Assembly: GCF_036311985.1 (NCBI RefSeq)
Contig: NZ_JAZDCJ010000019.1
Reading direction: 5' to 3' (one strand)
Length of the DNA stretch: 64,000 bases
From: JAZDCJ01 sp036311985
GTDB taxonomy: Bacteria; Actinomycetota; Actinomycetes; Actinomycetales; Micrococcaceae
Shown here: in pieces, positions 34,395 through 43,988 of the stretch
Position numbering within the stretch: position 1 is the stretch's first letter
How the letters are laid out: each line of letters begins with the position of its first letter
Translations under genes and position numbers: made by a program
Notes under the pieces: model-generated
The model's database searches: none
What the model was told of the DNA's origin: nothing
What the model saw: only the letters and a program-made list of their open reading frames with translations

Positions 34395-34691
34395 CTAGTG
34401 GCCCTTGGGCTTCTGGTCCGGGTTGGCGGAGGAGCGGTTCACGCCGGAGCCGGTGCCCATGTCCTTGGGGTTCTCCTTGCCCGCCATGCTCATCAGGGAG
34501 ATCACGAGCAGGCAGGCGATGAAGGCGATGCCGAACGCCGTGAGTCCGACGTCGATCCGCAGGGCCTTGTCCGATCCCCCGGTGGCGGCGACGGCACCAG
34601 TGACGCCCGCGATCAGCCCCATGACCAGGGAGAAGATCAGCGGCGCCTTGATGCTCTGCTGCCACTGCGGCTTGGACGGGTTGCTGCCCAC
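34395..34691 (-). CDS. Small two-helix membrane protein
   Basis: 98 residues with two predicted transmembrane helices (about 17-36 and 50-68) and a hydrophilic tail with GKENPKDMGTGSGVN. The GTG start has AGGAGG 7 bases upstream. Similar proteins occur across Arthrobacter as conserved hypotheticals (memory, not searched). Function unknown. Confidence 0.72.
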   Translation of the reverse strand: MGSNPSKPQWQQSIKAPLIFSLVMGLIAGVTGAVAATGGSDKALRIDVGLTAFGIAFIACLLVISLMSMAGKENPKDMGTGSGVNRSSANPDQKPKGH

Positions 34692-34738
34692 GGATGTGCC
34701 TCCTGACGGGATGGGGATGACCCCTAGTCTACCGGCGC

Positions 34739-35326
34739 TCAGGCGCGCCGGGCGTCGTGCCGGTAGCCGAAGGCCGCGATGGCCAGGAAGACGCCGATGA
34801 TCACGGCCCCGCCGCCGGCGAGGCCGAGGATCCCGTGGGCGTCGAGCCCGTTGAACCCGCCGACGTAGAGCGAGACGCCCGTCCCCGCGCCGATCACGCC
34901 GGTGATGAGCAGTTCGCGGGCCGGGACCAGCTCCCGCCGGTGGCGGGCCCACGCCGCGACCTCGACGACGCCCGCGACGAGGAGCGCCGTGCCCGCGCCC
35001 GCGATCACGCCGGCCGCGGTGGGGACGAAGATCACGTAGGCGGCGGCGAGCGACCACGCGATCGCGGCGCCGCCGAGGAAGCCGCGGACCGGGGACGGAA
35101 CCACCGGGGCCTGGGCGAAGTCCCACGCCGCCTTCGAGGTCAGGACCAGGTAGCCCGCGATCGTGTAGGCCACGAGGGCGTCGCTGGGCCCGGACCCGCC
35201 GAGCTTCTGGTCCAGGCCCGGCCAGAAGACGGAGACGAGCCCGAACACGAGCGCCACGACGGCGCGGAACAGGATCGGCTTCCACAGGGCGGCTGCGGTC
35301 TCGGGCGGGGTGGTCGCGGAAGGCAC
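34739..35326 (-). CDS. Polytopic membrane protein, DUF308/HdeD-like
   Basis: 195 residues with six predicted transmembrane helices. The pattern of short hydrophobic repeats ending GILGLAGGGAVIIGVFLAIAAF resembles HdeD/DUF308 proteins, but the match is loose. It lies between two other small membrane-protein genes. Function unknown. Confidence 0.7.
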   Translation of the reverse strand: MPSATTPPETAAALWKPILFRAVVALVFGLVSVFWPGLDQKLGGSGPSDALVAYTIAGYLVLTSKAAWDFAQAPVVPSPVRGFLGGAAIAWSLAAAYVIFVPTAAGVIAGAGTALLVAGVVEVAAWARHRRELVPARELLITGVIGAGTGVSLYVGGFNGLDAHGILGLAGGGAVIIGVFLAIAAFGYRHDARRA

Positions 35327-35376
35327 CCCAGCAGTCTACCCACCCGGTGCCGCACGCCCCCGGCGCGGGGCGCGGC

Positions 35377-36726
35377 TCAGGTTCCGGTGCGCATCCAGGC
35401 GTCGTTGCGCACGCGCCACGCGAGCGTCGCGGCGCGGGCCGCCATGTAGCCGACGCCGAAGGCGAGCCAGAGCCAGAGGATGCCCCCGGTGCCCGGCAGC
35501 TCGCGGGACGACGCGGCCCAGAGCAGCGGGGCGTAGGCGGCGAGGGCCACGAGCCCGGCGAGGGCCAGGTAGCGGGCGTCGCCGGCCCCGATGAGGACCC
35601 CGTCGAGGACGAACACGAGCCCGCAGAGCGGCTGGGCCGCGGCGAGCACCCAGAGTCCCACGGCGGCCGCCTGGCGCACGGAGGGATCGGACGTGAAGAG
35701 CGCCCCGGCGAACGGCGCGGCCGCGGCCAGCACCGCACCCGTGGCGGCCCCGAACGCCACGCCCCACCACGTCATGGTGCGCGTCAGCCGGCGGGCCAGC
35801 TCCTTGTCCCCGGCGCCGAGCTCCTTGCCGATGAGCGCCTGGGCGGCGATCGCGAGGGCGTCGAGGGCGAACGCGAGGAAGGTGAAGACGGTGAAGACGA
35901 GCTGGTGCGCCGCGAGCGTCAGCGCGCCGTGCGAGGTCGCGACCCAGACGGTGGCGAGGATGCCCGCGCGCAGGCTCAGCGTCCGCAGCATGAGCCACGA
36001 GCCGACGGCCCCGGTGGAGGCCATGCCGGCGGCGTGCGGGCGCAGCGCCACCCCGGCCGAACGCATCCGCGGCAGCAGGATCCACAGGTACGCCGCGGCC
36101 ATGCCCCATTGGGCGATCGAGGTGCCGAGCGCGGAGCCGGCGACGGACATCCCCGCCCCGTACACGAGGACCAGGTTGAGCACGATGTTCGCCGCGAAGC
36201 CGGCCCCGGCGATCACGAGCGGGGTCCGGGTGTCCTGCAGGCCGCGCAGCACGCCCGTCGCCGCGAGGACCAGGAGCATCGCCGGCAGCCCCGGCATGGA
36301 CCAGCGCACGTAGTCGATCGCGAAGCCCAGCACGCCGTCCCGGGCGCCCATCGCCGCCAGGAGCGCCGGAGCCGCGAGCCAGCCCGCCGTGGCGAGGACG
36401 AGCCCGAGGGCGAACGCGAGCTGGATCCCGTCCCGGCCCACGGCGAGCGCATCCGCCATCCTCCCCGCACCGAAGCGCCGGGCGACGGCGGGCGTCGTCG
36501 AGTAGGCCAGGAAGATCATGAGCCCCACGGCGGTGTGCAGCACGGTGGTGCCGAGGCCCGCCCCGGCGAGTTCGGTGAGGCCGAGGTGGCCGACGATCGC
36601 GGTGTCCGCCATGAGGAAGAGCGGTTCGGCGACGAGCGCGCCCAGGGCGGGGAGCGCGAGGGCGAGGATGCGGCGCCCGAGGCGCGGCCCCGGCGTCGTA
36701 CGGGATCGGGGGGACGCGTCGCTCAC
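35377..36726 (-). CDS. MATE-family efflux transporter (DinF-like)
   Basis: 449 residues with twelve predicted helices in two bundles. Seen: AEPLFLMADTAIVGHLGLTELAGAGLG near the start and ALDALAIAAQALIGKELGAGDKELA in the second bundle, the typical MATE entry to helices 1 and 7. It exports drugs or toxic metabolites against Na+ or H+. The GTG start overlaps the TGA of the MFS gene upstream (GTGA). A dispersed-repeat core (36690-36700) lies in its first codons as TTPGPR. Confidence 0.9.
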   Translation of the reverse strand: MSDASPRSRTTPGPRLGRRILALALPALGALVAEPLFLMADTAIVGHLGLTELAGAGLGTTVLHTAVGLMIFLAYSTTPAVARRFGAGRMADALAVGRDGIQLAFALGLVLATAGWLAAPALLAAMGARDGVLGFAIDYVRWSMPGLPAMLLVLAATGVLRGLQDTRTPLVIAGAGFAANIVLNLVLVYGAGMSVAGSALGTSIAQWGMAAAYLWILLPRMRSAGVALRPHAAGMASTGAVGSWLMLRTLSLRAGILATVWVATSHGALTLAAHQLVFTVFTFLAFALDALAIAAQALIGKELGAGDKELARRLTRTMTWWGVAFGAATGAVLAAAAPFAGALFTSDPSVRQAAAVGLWVLAAAQPLCGLVFVLDGVLIGAGDARYLALAGLVALAAYAPLLWAASSRELPGTGGILWLWLAFGVGYMAARAATLAWRVRNDAWMRTGT

Positions 36727-37943
36727 CCGGCCAGCCTATCCCCGCCGCGCAGGCACGCCGCGGCGATCACGGCGGCCGCCGCCACCAGGGCCAGGACGCA
36801 CGCCGCGGCCCCGGGCCAGCCGAACGGCGCGAACGCGAGCCCCACCGCCCAGCCGAACGCGCTCGAGCCCGCGTAGTAGGCGAGGTTGTAGAGGCTCGCG
36901 GCCTGGGCGCGCCCGCCCACGGCGAGCACCGGGACCCAGCCGCTCGCCACGGCGTGCGCACCGAAGAAGCCGGCCGTGAAGAGGAGCAGGCCCGCGACGA
37001 CCGCCGGGAGCCAGTCCAGCACGGTCACCGCGAGGCCGGCGGCCATGACGCCCGTCGAACCGAGCAGGACGGGCAGGCGGCCCAGCCGGCCCACGAGCGC
37101 CCCCGCCCGGCGCGAGGACCAGGTGCCGGAGAGGTAGGCCAGGAACACGAACGAGGCCAGCGAGGCGGGGATGAGGAACGGCGGCGCTTCGAGCCGGAAG
37201 CCCAGGTAGTTGTAGACCGCGACGAATCCGCCCATGAGCAGCAGGCCCTGCGCGTAGAGCGCGAGCAGCCGGGGCCGCGCAAGGTTGGCCGCGAGCTTCG
37301 CGGCGAGTCCCGGCGCGCCCGGCGTGCGCCGTGGCACGGGCGTGAACCCGCGTGGGGCGGGAGCGGCGAGGATGAAGGCCGTCGCCGCCGCGGCCGCGAG
37401 GAGCGCCACGACGAGGGTCCCGGCCCGCCACGTGAGGAACTCGCTCAACGGGCCGGCGACGAGGCGGCCGGCGAGCCCGCCGAGGGTCGTCCCGGAGATG
37501 TAGGTGCCCGCGGCGACGGCCGAGTGCAGCGGCGCGATCTCCTCGCTCAGGTACGCGAGCGCCACCGCGGGGATCCCGCCCAGGGCGAGCCCCTCGACGA
37601 AGCGCAGCGCCAGGAGCGCCTCGAACCCCGGGGCTGCCGGGACCAGCAGGCCCAGGACGACGGCGGCGACGACCGCCGTCTTCATGGTCCGCAGGCGCCC
37701 GATCCGGTCCGCGACAGCGGACCAGGCGATCACGGAGGACGCGAGGCCCGCCGTGGCCGCGGAGACCGCGAGCGCGGCCTGCGCCTCGGACACGGCGAGG
37801 TCGCGGGCCAGCTCCGGCAGGACGCCCTGGACCGAATAGAGCTGGGAGAACGTGGCGACGCCGGCGGCGAAGAGCGCCAGGATCATGCGCCGGTAGCCGG
37901 GCGAGCCGTGCGCGTGCCCGCCGAACGCGTCCCCGCCGGCCAA
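36723..37943 (-). CDS. MFS transporter
   Basis: 406 residues with twelve predicted helices. Seen: ADRIGRLRTMKTAVV (motif A after helix 2), LRFVEGLALGGIPAVALAYLSEE, and the domain linker PRGFTPVPRRTPGAPG. It resembles the YnfM/sugar-or-drug efflux subgroup. No ribosome-binding site is evident at either candidate start. TTG 37943, two bases after the CPBP stop, is chosen because homologues contain the GSPGYRRM segment; ATG 37886 is the alternative. Its stop overlaps the MATE start. Confidence 0.85.
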   Translation of the reverse strand: MAGGDAFGGHAHGSPGYRRMILALFAAGVATFSQLYSVQGVLPELARDLAVSEAQAALAVSAATAGLASSVIAWSAVADRIGRLRTMKTAVVAAVVLGLLVPAAPGFEALLALRFVEGLALGGIPAVALAYLSEEIAPLHSAVAAGTYISGTTLGGLAGRLVAGPLSEFLTWRAGTLVVALLAAAAATAFILAAPAPRGFTPVPRRTPGAPGLAAKLAANLARPRLLALYAQGLLLMGGFVAVYNYLGFRLEAPPFLIPASLASFVFLAYLSGTWSSRRAGALVGRLGRLPVLLGSTGVMAAGLAVTVLDWLPAVVAGLLLFTAGFFGAHAVASGWVPVLAVGGRAQAASLYNLAYYAGSSAFGWAVGLAFAPFGWPGAAACVLALVAAAAVIAAACLRGGDRLAG

Positions 37944-37945
37944 CG

Positions 37946-38722
37946 CTACGGGTTCAGCAGCGGCAGCACCGTGTAGGCCAGGGAGAGGGCCACCGCGTTG
38001 TTGAAGAAGTGCAGGATGTAGGCGTAGGCGAGCGACTTGCCGGTCAGGACGTAGGCGACGCTGATCACCGTGCCGAGCGTCAGGTAGGGCACGAGCGAGC
38101 TGACGTCGAACGAGCCGGTGCCGATGAAGTGGATCCCCGCGAAGAGCGCGATCGAGACCACCACGCAGAGCCAGACGTTGACGTAGCGGCTGAGCTTGCC
38201 GATGAGCAGGTGGCGGAAGACGTACTCCTCCACGAACGGCCCCATGACCACGGCCACGACGAACATCGTGGGGAACGGGACGGAGTAGGTCATGCCCTCG
38301 ATCGCCAGCTGGTTCTCGCTCTTGACCACCTCCCCCATGCCCATGAGGATCGCAGCCGTGATCATGAGCGAGCCGAACCAGGCGCCCGGAATGCCGAAGC
38401 CCTTGGCCCACGGGTGGAACGCGAACGTGCGCAGGGATTCGCGGAACGCGCCGAAGGCCATGATCATCGCGGCCGTGAAGAGGACGGCGTAGACGATCAG
38501 GTTGACCGCGAACGTCGCCGTGTCCGGCGTGGAGAACGTGTCCGTGAAGCCCGGGACGAGGACCATGAAGCTGGCCAGGCCCACGACGAACAGCAGGATG
38601 TACAGGCCCACCGTGACGCCGTCGCCGACCCCGAAGCGGCCGGGATCGAACACGGGCTGCCGGCGCCGCGGCCCGGGGAACGGGTAGGGGCCGGCCGGTC
38701 CTGGCTGGGGGTGGGGACGCAT
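37946..38722 (-). CDS. CPBP-family intramembrane glutamic protease
   Basis: 258 residues with about eight hydrophobic segments. The Abi/CAAX-protease motifs are complete: EEYVFR at 165-170, FAGIHFIG with His198, and HFFNNAVAL near the C-terminus. The N-terminal 28 residues are Pro/Arg-rich and cytosolic. Family members cleave prenylated or transmembrane substrates and some give bacteriocin immunity; the role here is unknown. First gene of CPBP-MFS-MATE, closely packed. Confidence 0.88.
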   Translation of the reverse strand: MRPHPQPGPAGPYPFPGPRRRQPVFDPGRFGVGDGVTVGLYILLFVVGLASFMVLVPGFTDTFSTPDTATFAVNLIVYAVLFTAAMIMAFGAFRESLRTFAFHPWAKGFGIPGAWFGSLMITAAILMGMGEVVKSENQLAIEGMTYSVPFPTMFVVAVVMGPFVEEYVFRHLLIGKLSRYVNVWLCVVVSIALFAGIHFIGTGSFDVSSLVPYLTLGTVISVAYVLTGKSLAYAYILHFFNNAVALSLAYTVLPLLNP

Positions 38723-38770
38723 GCCCCAACCCTACCGATTCGCCCCGGGCCGCGCTTCACGCCGGGACCC

Positions 38771-39448
38771 TCAGAGCACCCGGATCCCGGCCTCGGCGGC
38801 GAGCAGCGGCGCGAGGTCCTGGAGCTGCAGGGCGTCGATCGTCGCGCCCCGCAGCCCCGCCGGGGCCGTGATGGACCTCAGGCCCGCACCGCGCAGGTCG
38901 GCGTGGGAGAGCCGGGCCCCGTGGAGCAGGAGCGAGTCGATCCGGCAGTCCTCGAAGGCCACCCGGGTCGCCGTCGCGGATCCCAGGTCGAGCTCCTCGA
39001 TGATGACGTCCCGGAACAGGACGTCCTTGAGCTCGGCCGAGCGCAGGTTGACGTAGCCGAGCTTGCCGCCGTCGAACAGCACGGAGCGCAGCGTGGCCCC
39101 GTACAGCTCGGCGGAGCCGATCCGCCCGCGGGCGATCCGCGTGTTCCACCAGGCAGAGTCCGGGGCGGAGAGCGTCGGCGCGAGCAGCTCCTCGAAGCGG
39201 CAGTCGCCGAAGGAGGCCCGCTCGAGGCGCGCCCCGGCGAGGGAGACCCCGCGGAAGGAGCAGGCCGTGAAGACGGCGTCCTCGAGGTCCGCTCCCGCGG
39301 CGTCGTCCTGCTCGAACAGCAGGCCCTCGCACCGCCCGTCGGCATCCAGCGCGGTCAGGTCGCCGGCCCCGGGGTACGACGCCGGGGCGAAGGACGGCAG
39401 GCGGGGCGCCTGGGGCGCGGGCCGGGCGGGCACCGCCTCCCGCCCCAC
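38771..39448 (-). CDS. Pentapeptide-repeat protein
   Basis: 225 residues. From about 45 to 205 the A(D/N)LXX quasi-repeat is seen: AGADLEDAVF, GVSLAGARLERASF, SAELYGATLRSVLF, ARLSHADLRGAGL. This predicts a right-handed four-sided helix. Some such proteins mimic DNA and protect gyrase, but no specific evidence is present here. GTG start immediately after the ABC exporter stop, so it is the third gene of that operon. Confidence 0.85.
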   Translation of the reverse strand: MGREAVPARPAPQAPRLPSFAPASYPGAGDLTALDADGRCEGLLFEQDDAAGADLEDAVFTACSFRGVSLAGARLERASFGDCRFEELLAPTLSAPDSAWWNTRIARGRIGSAELYGATLRSVLFDGGKLGYVNLRSAELKDVLFRDVIIEELDLGSATATRVAFEDCRIDSLLLHGARLSHADLRGAGLRSITAPAGLRGATIDALQLQDLAPLLAAEAGIRVL

Positions 39449-41542
39449 TCAGCCCTCCCGGCCGGACGCGTCCGCCGAGGCGGCGTCGGGGACCGGCTCC
39501 GCACCGCCGTCGTCCCCCGGCTCCACCCCGGCCTGCGGCGCCGAGGCGGCGTCCGCGAGCGCGGCGGCGTCGGGGTCCTCGGCCGGGCCCGCGAACTGGG
39601 ACATGTAGAGCCGGTGGTACGCACCGCGGGACTCGAGCAGCCGCTCGTGGCTGCCCTGCTCGACGATCCGGCCCGCCTCCATCACCAGGATGGTGTCCGC
39701 GTCGCGGATCGTGGAGAGCCGGTGGGCGATCACGAAGCTCGTGCGGTCGCTGCGCAGGGCGGCCATGGCGTGCTGGACCAGGACCTCGGTGCGCGTGTCC
39801 ACGGAGGAGGTCGCCTCGTCGAGGATCAGCAGCGAGGGGTTGGCCAGGAACGCGCGGGCGATCGTGATGAGCTGCTTCTCGCCGGCCGAGACGTTGGTGC
39901 CCTCGTCGTCGATCACCGTCTGGTAGCCGTCCGGGAGCGCCCTGACGAAGCGGTCGACGTAGGTGGCGCGGGCCGCCTCGAAGACGTCCTCGTCGCTCGC
40001 GTCCAGGCGCCCGTAGCGGATGTTGTCCATGATGGTGCCGTTGAACAGCCAGGCGTCCTGCAGCACCATGCCCACCTTGGAGCGCAGCTCCGCGCGGGAC
40101 AGCGCGGTGACGTCCACGCCGTCGAGCGTGATGCGCCCGGAATCGAGCTCGTAGAAGCGCATGACCAGGTTCACGAGCGTCGTCTTGCCCGCGCCCGTGG
40201 GTCCGACGATCGCCACCGTGTGGCCCGGGTGCGCCTCGAAGGACAGCTCCTCGATGAGCGGCTTGGCCGGATCGTAGGAGAACGAGACGCCGTGGAACTC
40301 CACGTGGCCGTCGGTGCGCTCCGGGAGGTGTCCCGTGACCGTCTCCGGCTCCTCCTCGTCGGCGTCGAGCAGCTCGAACGTCCGCTCGGCGCTCGCCACG
40401 CCGGACTGGAGCATGTTGGCCATGCCGGCCATCTGCCCGAGCGGCTGCGTGAACTCGCGCGAGTACTGGATGAAGGCCGTCGCGTCGCCGAGGGTCATCT
40501 GCCCGCTCGCGACGCGCAGGCCGCCGACCACGGCGATGCCCACGTAGGCCAGGTAGGAGATGAAGTTCATCACCGGGTAGATGGTGCCGGAGACGAACTG
40601 GGCGCCGAAGGAGGCCTTGTAGAGCTCCTCGTTGCGCTCGTCGAAGCGCGCCAGCGCCTCCTCCTCGCGCCCGAAGACCTTCATGAGCTCGTGGCCGGAG
40701 AAGGACTCCTCGATCTGCCCGTTGAGGGCGCCGGTGGACTTCCACTGGGCCGTGAACTGCTTCTGGGCCCGCACGCCGATGACGCCGGCCGCGACGGCGG
40801 ACAGCGGCAGCGCGATGAGCGCGATCAGCGCGAGCTGCCAGGAGACGATGAACATCATGATGACGATCCCGACCACCGTCAGGAGCGCCTGGACGAGCTG
40901 CGCGAACGCCTGTTGGAGGGCGTTCTGGATGTTGTCGACGTCGTTCGTCACGCGCGAGAGCACATCGCCGCGCTGGCGCGTGTCGAAGTAGTTCAGCGGC
41001 AGCCGGTTGAGCTTGTGCTCGACGTCCTTGCGGAGGTTGTAGACCACGCGCATGACGAGCTTGTTGAGGATGAAGCCCTGGGCCCACATGAACACGTTGG
41101 CGACGAAGTACATCGCCAGCACGATCGAGATGACGATCCCGAGCTCGCGGAAGTCGATCCCGGCGCCGGGGACCACCGTCATGCCGGAGAGCATGTCGGC
41201 GAAGTCGTCCTGGCCGCTGGCCCGCAGGCCCGCGATGAACTGCTCCTGGGTGACGTCGGCGGGCATCATGGGGCCGAGCACGCCCGCGAAGATGATGTCC
41301 ATGGCGTAGCCGAGGACCTTCGGGGCGATGACGTTGAGCACGACGCCGATGGCCACGAAGACCAGGACGATCCCGATGCCGGCCTTCTCCGTGCCGAGCA
41401 GGCCCAGCAGGCGCTTGGCCGAGGGCCAGAAGTGCTTGGGCTTGCGGATCGACGTCTGGCCGCCGAATCCGTCGTCGAGCGACATGTCGGCGAACTCTTC
41501 CTCGGTGTTCTCTTCGGTGTTCTCCACCTGGGTCTGCGCCAT
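39449..41542 (-). CDS. ABC exporter half-transporter, catalytic subunit of a heterodimer
   Basis: 697 residues: a six-helix membrane domain (~60-370), then a nucleotide-binding domain with Walker A GPTGAGKTT, non-canonical signature VSAGEKQ, intact Walker B LLILDEATSSVD, and H-loop AHRLST. The ~70-residue N-terminal and ~60-residue C-terminal extensions are acidic. With the upstream subunit, which has the reverse pattern of degeneracy, it should form an asymmetric exporter like TmrAB/BmrCD. Begins one base after the upstream stop. Confidence 0.92.
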   Translation of the reverse strand: MAQTQVENTEENTEEEFADMSLDDGFGGQTSIRKPKHFWPSAKRLLGLLGTEKAGIGIVLVFVAIGVVLNVIAPKVLGYAMDIIFAGVLGPMMPADVTQEQFIAGLRASGQDDFADMLSGMTVVPGAGIDFRELGIVISIVLAMYFVANVFMWAQGFILNKLVMRVVYNLRKDVEHKLNRLPLNYFDTRQRGDVLSRVTNDVDNIQNALQQAFAQLVQALLTVVGIVIMMFIVSWQLALIALIALPLSAVAAGVIGVRAQKQFTAQWKSTGALNGQIEESFSGHELMKVFGREEEALARFDERNEELYKASFGAQFVSGTIYPVMNFISYLAYVGIAVVGGLRVASGQMTLGDATAFIQYSREFTQPLGQMAGMANMLQSGVASAERTFELLDADEEEPETVTGHLPERTDGHVEFHGVSFSYDPAKPLIEELSFEAHPGHTVAIVGPTGAGKTTLVNLVMRFYELDSGRITLDGVDVTALSRAELRSKVGMVLQDAWLFNGTIMDNIRYGRLDASDEDVFEAARATYVDRFVRALPDGYQTVIDDEGTNVSAGEKQLITIARAFLANPSLLILDEATSSVDTRTEVLVQHAMAALRSDRTSFVIAHRLSTIRDADTILVMEAGRIVEQGSHERLLESRGAYHRLYMSQFAGPAEDPDAAALADAASAPQAGVEPGDDGGAEPVPDAASADASGREG

Positions 41543-43276
41543 CTAGGCCACCTCCTCCGCGCTGATCTGGGATTCGACGATCTCGCGGTAGGTCTCCGAG
41601 GAGGCCAGGAGCTCGTCGTGGGTACCGCGGTCCACGATCCTGCCGTTGTCGAGGACCAGGATCTGGTCCGCTTCGGTGATCGAGGCGACGCGCTGGGCGA
41701 CCATGATGACGGTCGCGTCGTGGATGCTGGACTTCAGGGCCTGCCGCAGCCGGGCGTCGGTGGCGACGTCGAGGGCGGAGAACGAGTCGTCGAACAGGTA
41801 CACGGCCGGCCGGGCGACGAGCGCCCGGGCGATGCAGAGGCGCTGCCGCTGGCCGCCCGAGACGTTGGTGCCGCCCTGGGAGATCCTGGTCTCGAGCCCG
41901 TCCGGCTTCTCGCGCACGAAGTCCTCGGCCTGGGCGATCCGCAGGGCCTCCCACAGCTCGGCCTCGTCGGCGTCGCCCTTGCCGTAGCGCAGGTTGGACG
42001 CGACGGTTCCGGAGAAGAGGTACGGCCGCTGCGGGACGGTGGAGACGCGCCGGGACAGCTGTTCGCGGGTGAGCCCGGAGACCGGGACGCCGTCGATCAA
42101 GACCTCGCCGGACCCGGGATCGTAGAGCCGGGGCACGAGGTTCAGCAGCGTGGACTTGCCGGCGCCGGTCGAGCCGATGATCGCCGTCGTCTGGCCCGGC
42201 TTCGCCGTGAAGCTGATGTCCTTGAGCACGGGCTCCTCGGCGCCGGGGTAGCCGAAGCTAACGCCGCGGAACTCGACCTCGCCGCGGACGGGCCCCGTCG
42301 CGCGCGGCGCGTGGGGATCGTGGAGGGAGGGTTCGACGGCGGTCACCTCGCCGATGCGCTCGGCGCAGACCATGGCGCGCGGGATCATCATGGCCATGAA
42401 CGTGCCCATCATGACGGCCATGAGGATCTGCAGGAGGTACTGCAGGAAGGCCGTGAGCGCACCGACCTCGACCTGGCCGGCATCGACCCGCTGGCCGCCG
42501 AACCAGAGCACGGCGGCGGTGGCCACGTGCAGGATCATGCCGATGACGGGGAACATGAGCACGAACAGCTGGCCGACCTTGACGCCGACGTCCGTCAGCT
42601 TCTCGTTGGCGCCGCGGAAGCGTTCGGTCTCGAAGTCCTCGCGGACGAACGCGCGGACCACGCGGATGCCGGTGATCTGCTCGCGCAGCACGCCGTTGAT
42701 GCCGTCGATGCGGTCCTGCATGATGCGGAACAGGGGCATGAGGAAGCGGATGAGGATGCCGACGATGACCACGAGGAGCGGCACGGAGACCCAGACGAGC
42801 CAGGACAGCCCGGCGTCCTCGCGCAGCGCCATGATGATGCCGCCGATGCACATGATGGGGGCCGCGACCATGAAGTTCAGGCCCATGAGCACGAGCATCT
42901 GGACCTGCTGGACGTCGTTCGTGCCACGCGTGATCAGGGTGGGGGCGCCGAACTGGTTGACCTCGCGCGCCGAGAAGCCGGCGACGGAGTGGAAGACGGC
43001 GCGGCGGATGTCCCGGCCGATGGCCATGGACGTCTTGGCGCCGAAGTAGACGGCGGCGACGGCGGTGAGCACCTGCGCGAACGCGACGCCGAGCATCACT
43101 CCGCCGGTGCGCCAGATGAAGTCGGTGTCGCCCTTGGCCACGCCCTCGTCGATGATGCGGGCGTTGAGGCTGGGCAGGTAGAGCGTGGCGATCGTGGTGG
43201 CCAGCTGGAAGACCATCACGGCCACGATCCACATCGTGTAGGGCTTGGAGTACTTCAGGATCAGTCGAAGCAGCAT
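41543..43276 (-). CDS. ABC exporter half-transporter, degenerate-site subunit
   Basis: 577 residues from ATG 43276 (MLLRLILKYSKPYT), which has AAAGGA 11 bases upstream. Six-helix membrane domain, then Walker A GSTGAGKST, canonical signature VSGGQRQR, but Walker B is VYLFDDSFSALD, with Asp instead of the catalytic Glu, and the switch region is AQRVAS (Gln for His in the H-loop). These are the classic marks of the degenerate NBD in heterodimeric exporters. First gene of a three-gene operon behind a MarR-type palindrome. Confidence 0.92.
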   Translation of the reverse strand: MLLRLILKYSKPYTMWIVAVMVFQLATTIATLYLPSLNARIIDEGVAKGDTDFIWRTGGVMLGVAFAQVLTAVAAVYFGAKTSMAIGRDIRRAVFHSVAGFSAREVNQFGAPTLITRGTNDVQQVQMLVLMGLNFMVAAPIMCIGGIIMALREDAGLSWLVWVSVPLLVVIVGILIRFLMPLFRIMQDRIDGINGVLREQITGIRVVRAFVREDFETERFRGANEKLTDVGVKVGQLFVLMFPVIGMILHVATAAVLWFGGQRVDAGQVEVGALTAFLQYLLQILMAVMMGTFMAMMIPRAMVCAERIGEVTAVEPSLHDPHAPRATGPVRGEVEFRGVSFGYPGAEEPVLKDISFTAKPGQTTAIIGSTGAGKSTLLNLVPRLYDPGSGEVLIDGVPVSGLTREQLSRRVSTVPQRPYLFSGTVASNLRYGKGDADEAELWEALRIAQAEDFVREKPDGLETRISQGGTNVSGGQRQRLCIARALVARPAVYLFDDSFSALDVATDARLRQALKSSIHDATVIMVAQRVASITEADQILVLDNGRIVDRGTHDELLASSETYREIVESQISAEEVA

Positions 43277-43390
43277 GGTGGAAGTGGTCCTTTGCGCGGT
43301 TCCGCCCACGGCGCGCCCCGGGGCGGGGCGGGGTGGCGGGAGGGCACGCGGAGGCCGGCTGCCTCCGGAGCATAAGGAACTCTAGTCCCC

Positions 43391-43403
43391 AGTTGGGACA
43401 ACT
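43391..43403. promoter_or_regulatory. AGTTG-GGA-CAACT palindrome in the ABC exporter promoter
   Basis: Perfect 5-bp arms with a 3-bp spacer, 115 bases upstream of the exporter start, overlapping a second dyad GTCCC-n5-GGGAC (43385-43399). Pairs of ABC half-exporters are often repressed by MarR proteins at TTG-n-CAA dyads, but no marR gene is in the window. Confidence 0.4.
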
Positions 43404-43438
43404 CAATCCGTCGAGAGGATGATTTCTCCGCCGGCGGA

Positions 43439-43882
43439 TCAGCCGCGGGCGAGGAGCCTCTCGAGCTTCGCGAAGGACTGCTCCCAGCCGCCGCCCGCCA
43501 TCTCGAGGACCTCTTCGGGGTAGGGGCCTTGGCTGAGGCGCATCCGCGTGCCGCGGCCGGACTCCTCGAGCTCGACCCGCAGCTCCATGACCTGTCCGCC
43601 GGACTCCGGCGTCGCGGCGGTACGCCCCACGAGGAGCGACGGCGGCTCGAACGCGCCGAGCTCGGCCTCGATGGGCGAGACGGACAGGGGGTCCTCGTCG
43701 GAGGCCATAACGAGCCGCCACACGCCGCCGGGGCGCGGTTCCACCATCACGGACCCCGCGGTCACGCTCCAGCCCTCGGGGCCGAACCAGGCGGCGAGGA
43801 CGTCGGGATCGGTCCACGCCTCCCACACCTTCTCCCGCGGCGCATCGAAGTCGCGTTCCATCACCAGGGTTCCATCGGCCAT
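43439..43882 (-). CDS. SRPBCC/AHSA1-type protein
   Basis: 147 residues. The AHSA1 pattern is clear: MERDFDAPREKVWEAWTDPDVLAAWFGPEGW at the start, GGVWRLVM in the middle, and a final helix GGWEQSFAKLERLL. It is a single START-like fold with a hydrophobic cavity; ligand unknown. Single gene, divergent from the BNR protein. Confidence 0.88.
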   Translation of the reverse strand: MADGTLVMERDFDAPREKVWEAWTDPDVLAAWFGPEGWSVTAGSVMVEPRPGGVWRLVMASDEDPLSVSPIEAELGAFEPPSLLVGRTAATPESGGQVMELRVELEESGRGTRMRLSQGPYPEEVLEMAGGGWEQSFAKLERLLARG

Positions 43883-43988
43883 GGCGCCAGAGTACCCGTC
43901 CGCGGTCCGGGGGTCGACGCCGCCGCGGTCCCGAATCCGGGTCCACCACCCCTTGTCCGCCGCCGCACCCGGTGGTGGACTATGGCCC

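Noticed and set aside
38009..43375. A 1788-codon open frame on the plus strand opposite the CPBP, pentapeptide and ABC exporter genes
   Set aside because: It is antisense to several clearly recognisable genes. Its product is a His/Asp/Arg/Val-rich mixture with no domain, and it arises because high third-position GC suppresses stops on the opposite strand.
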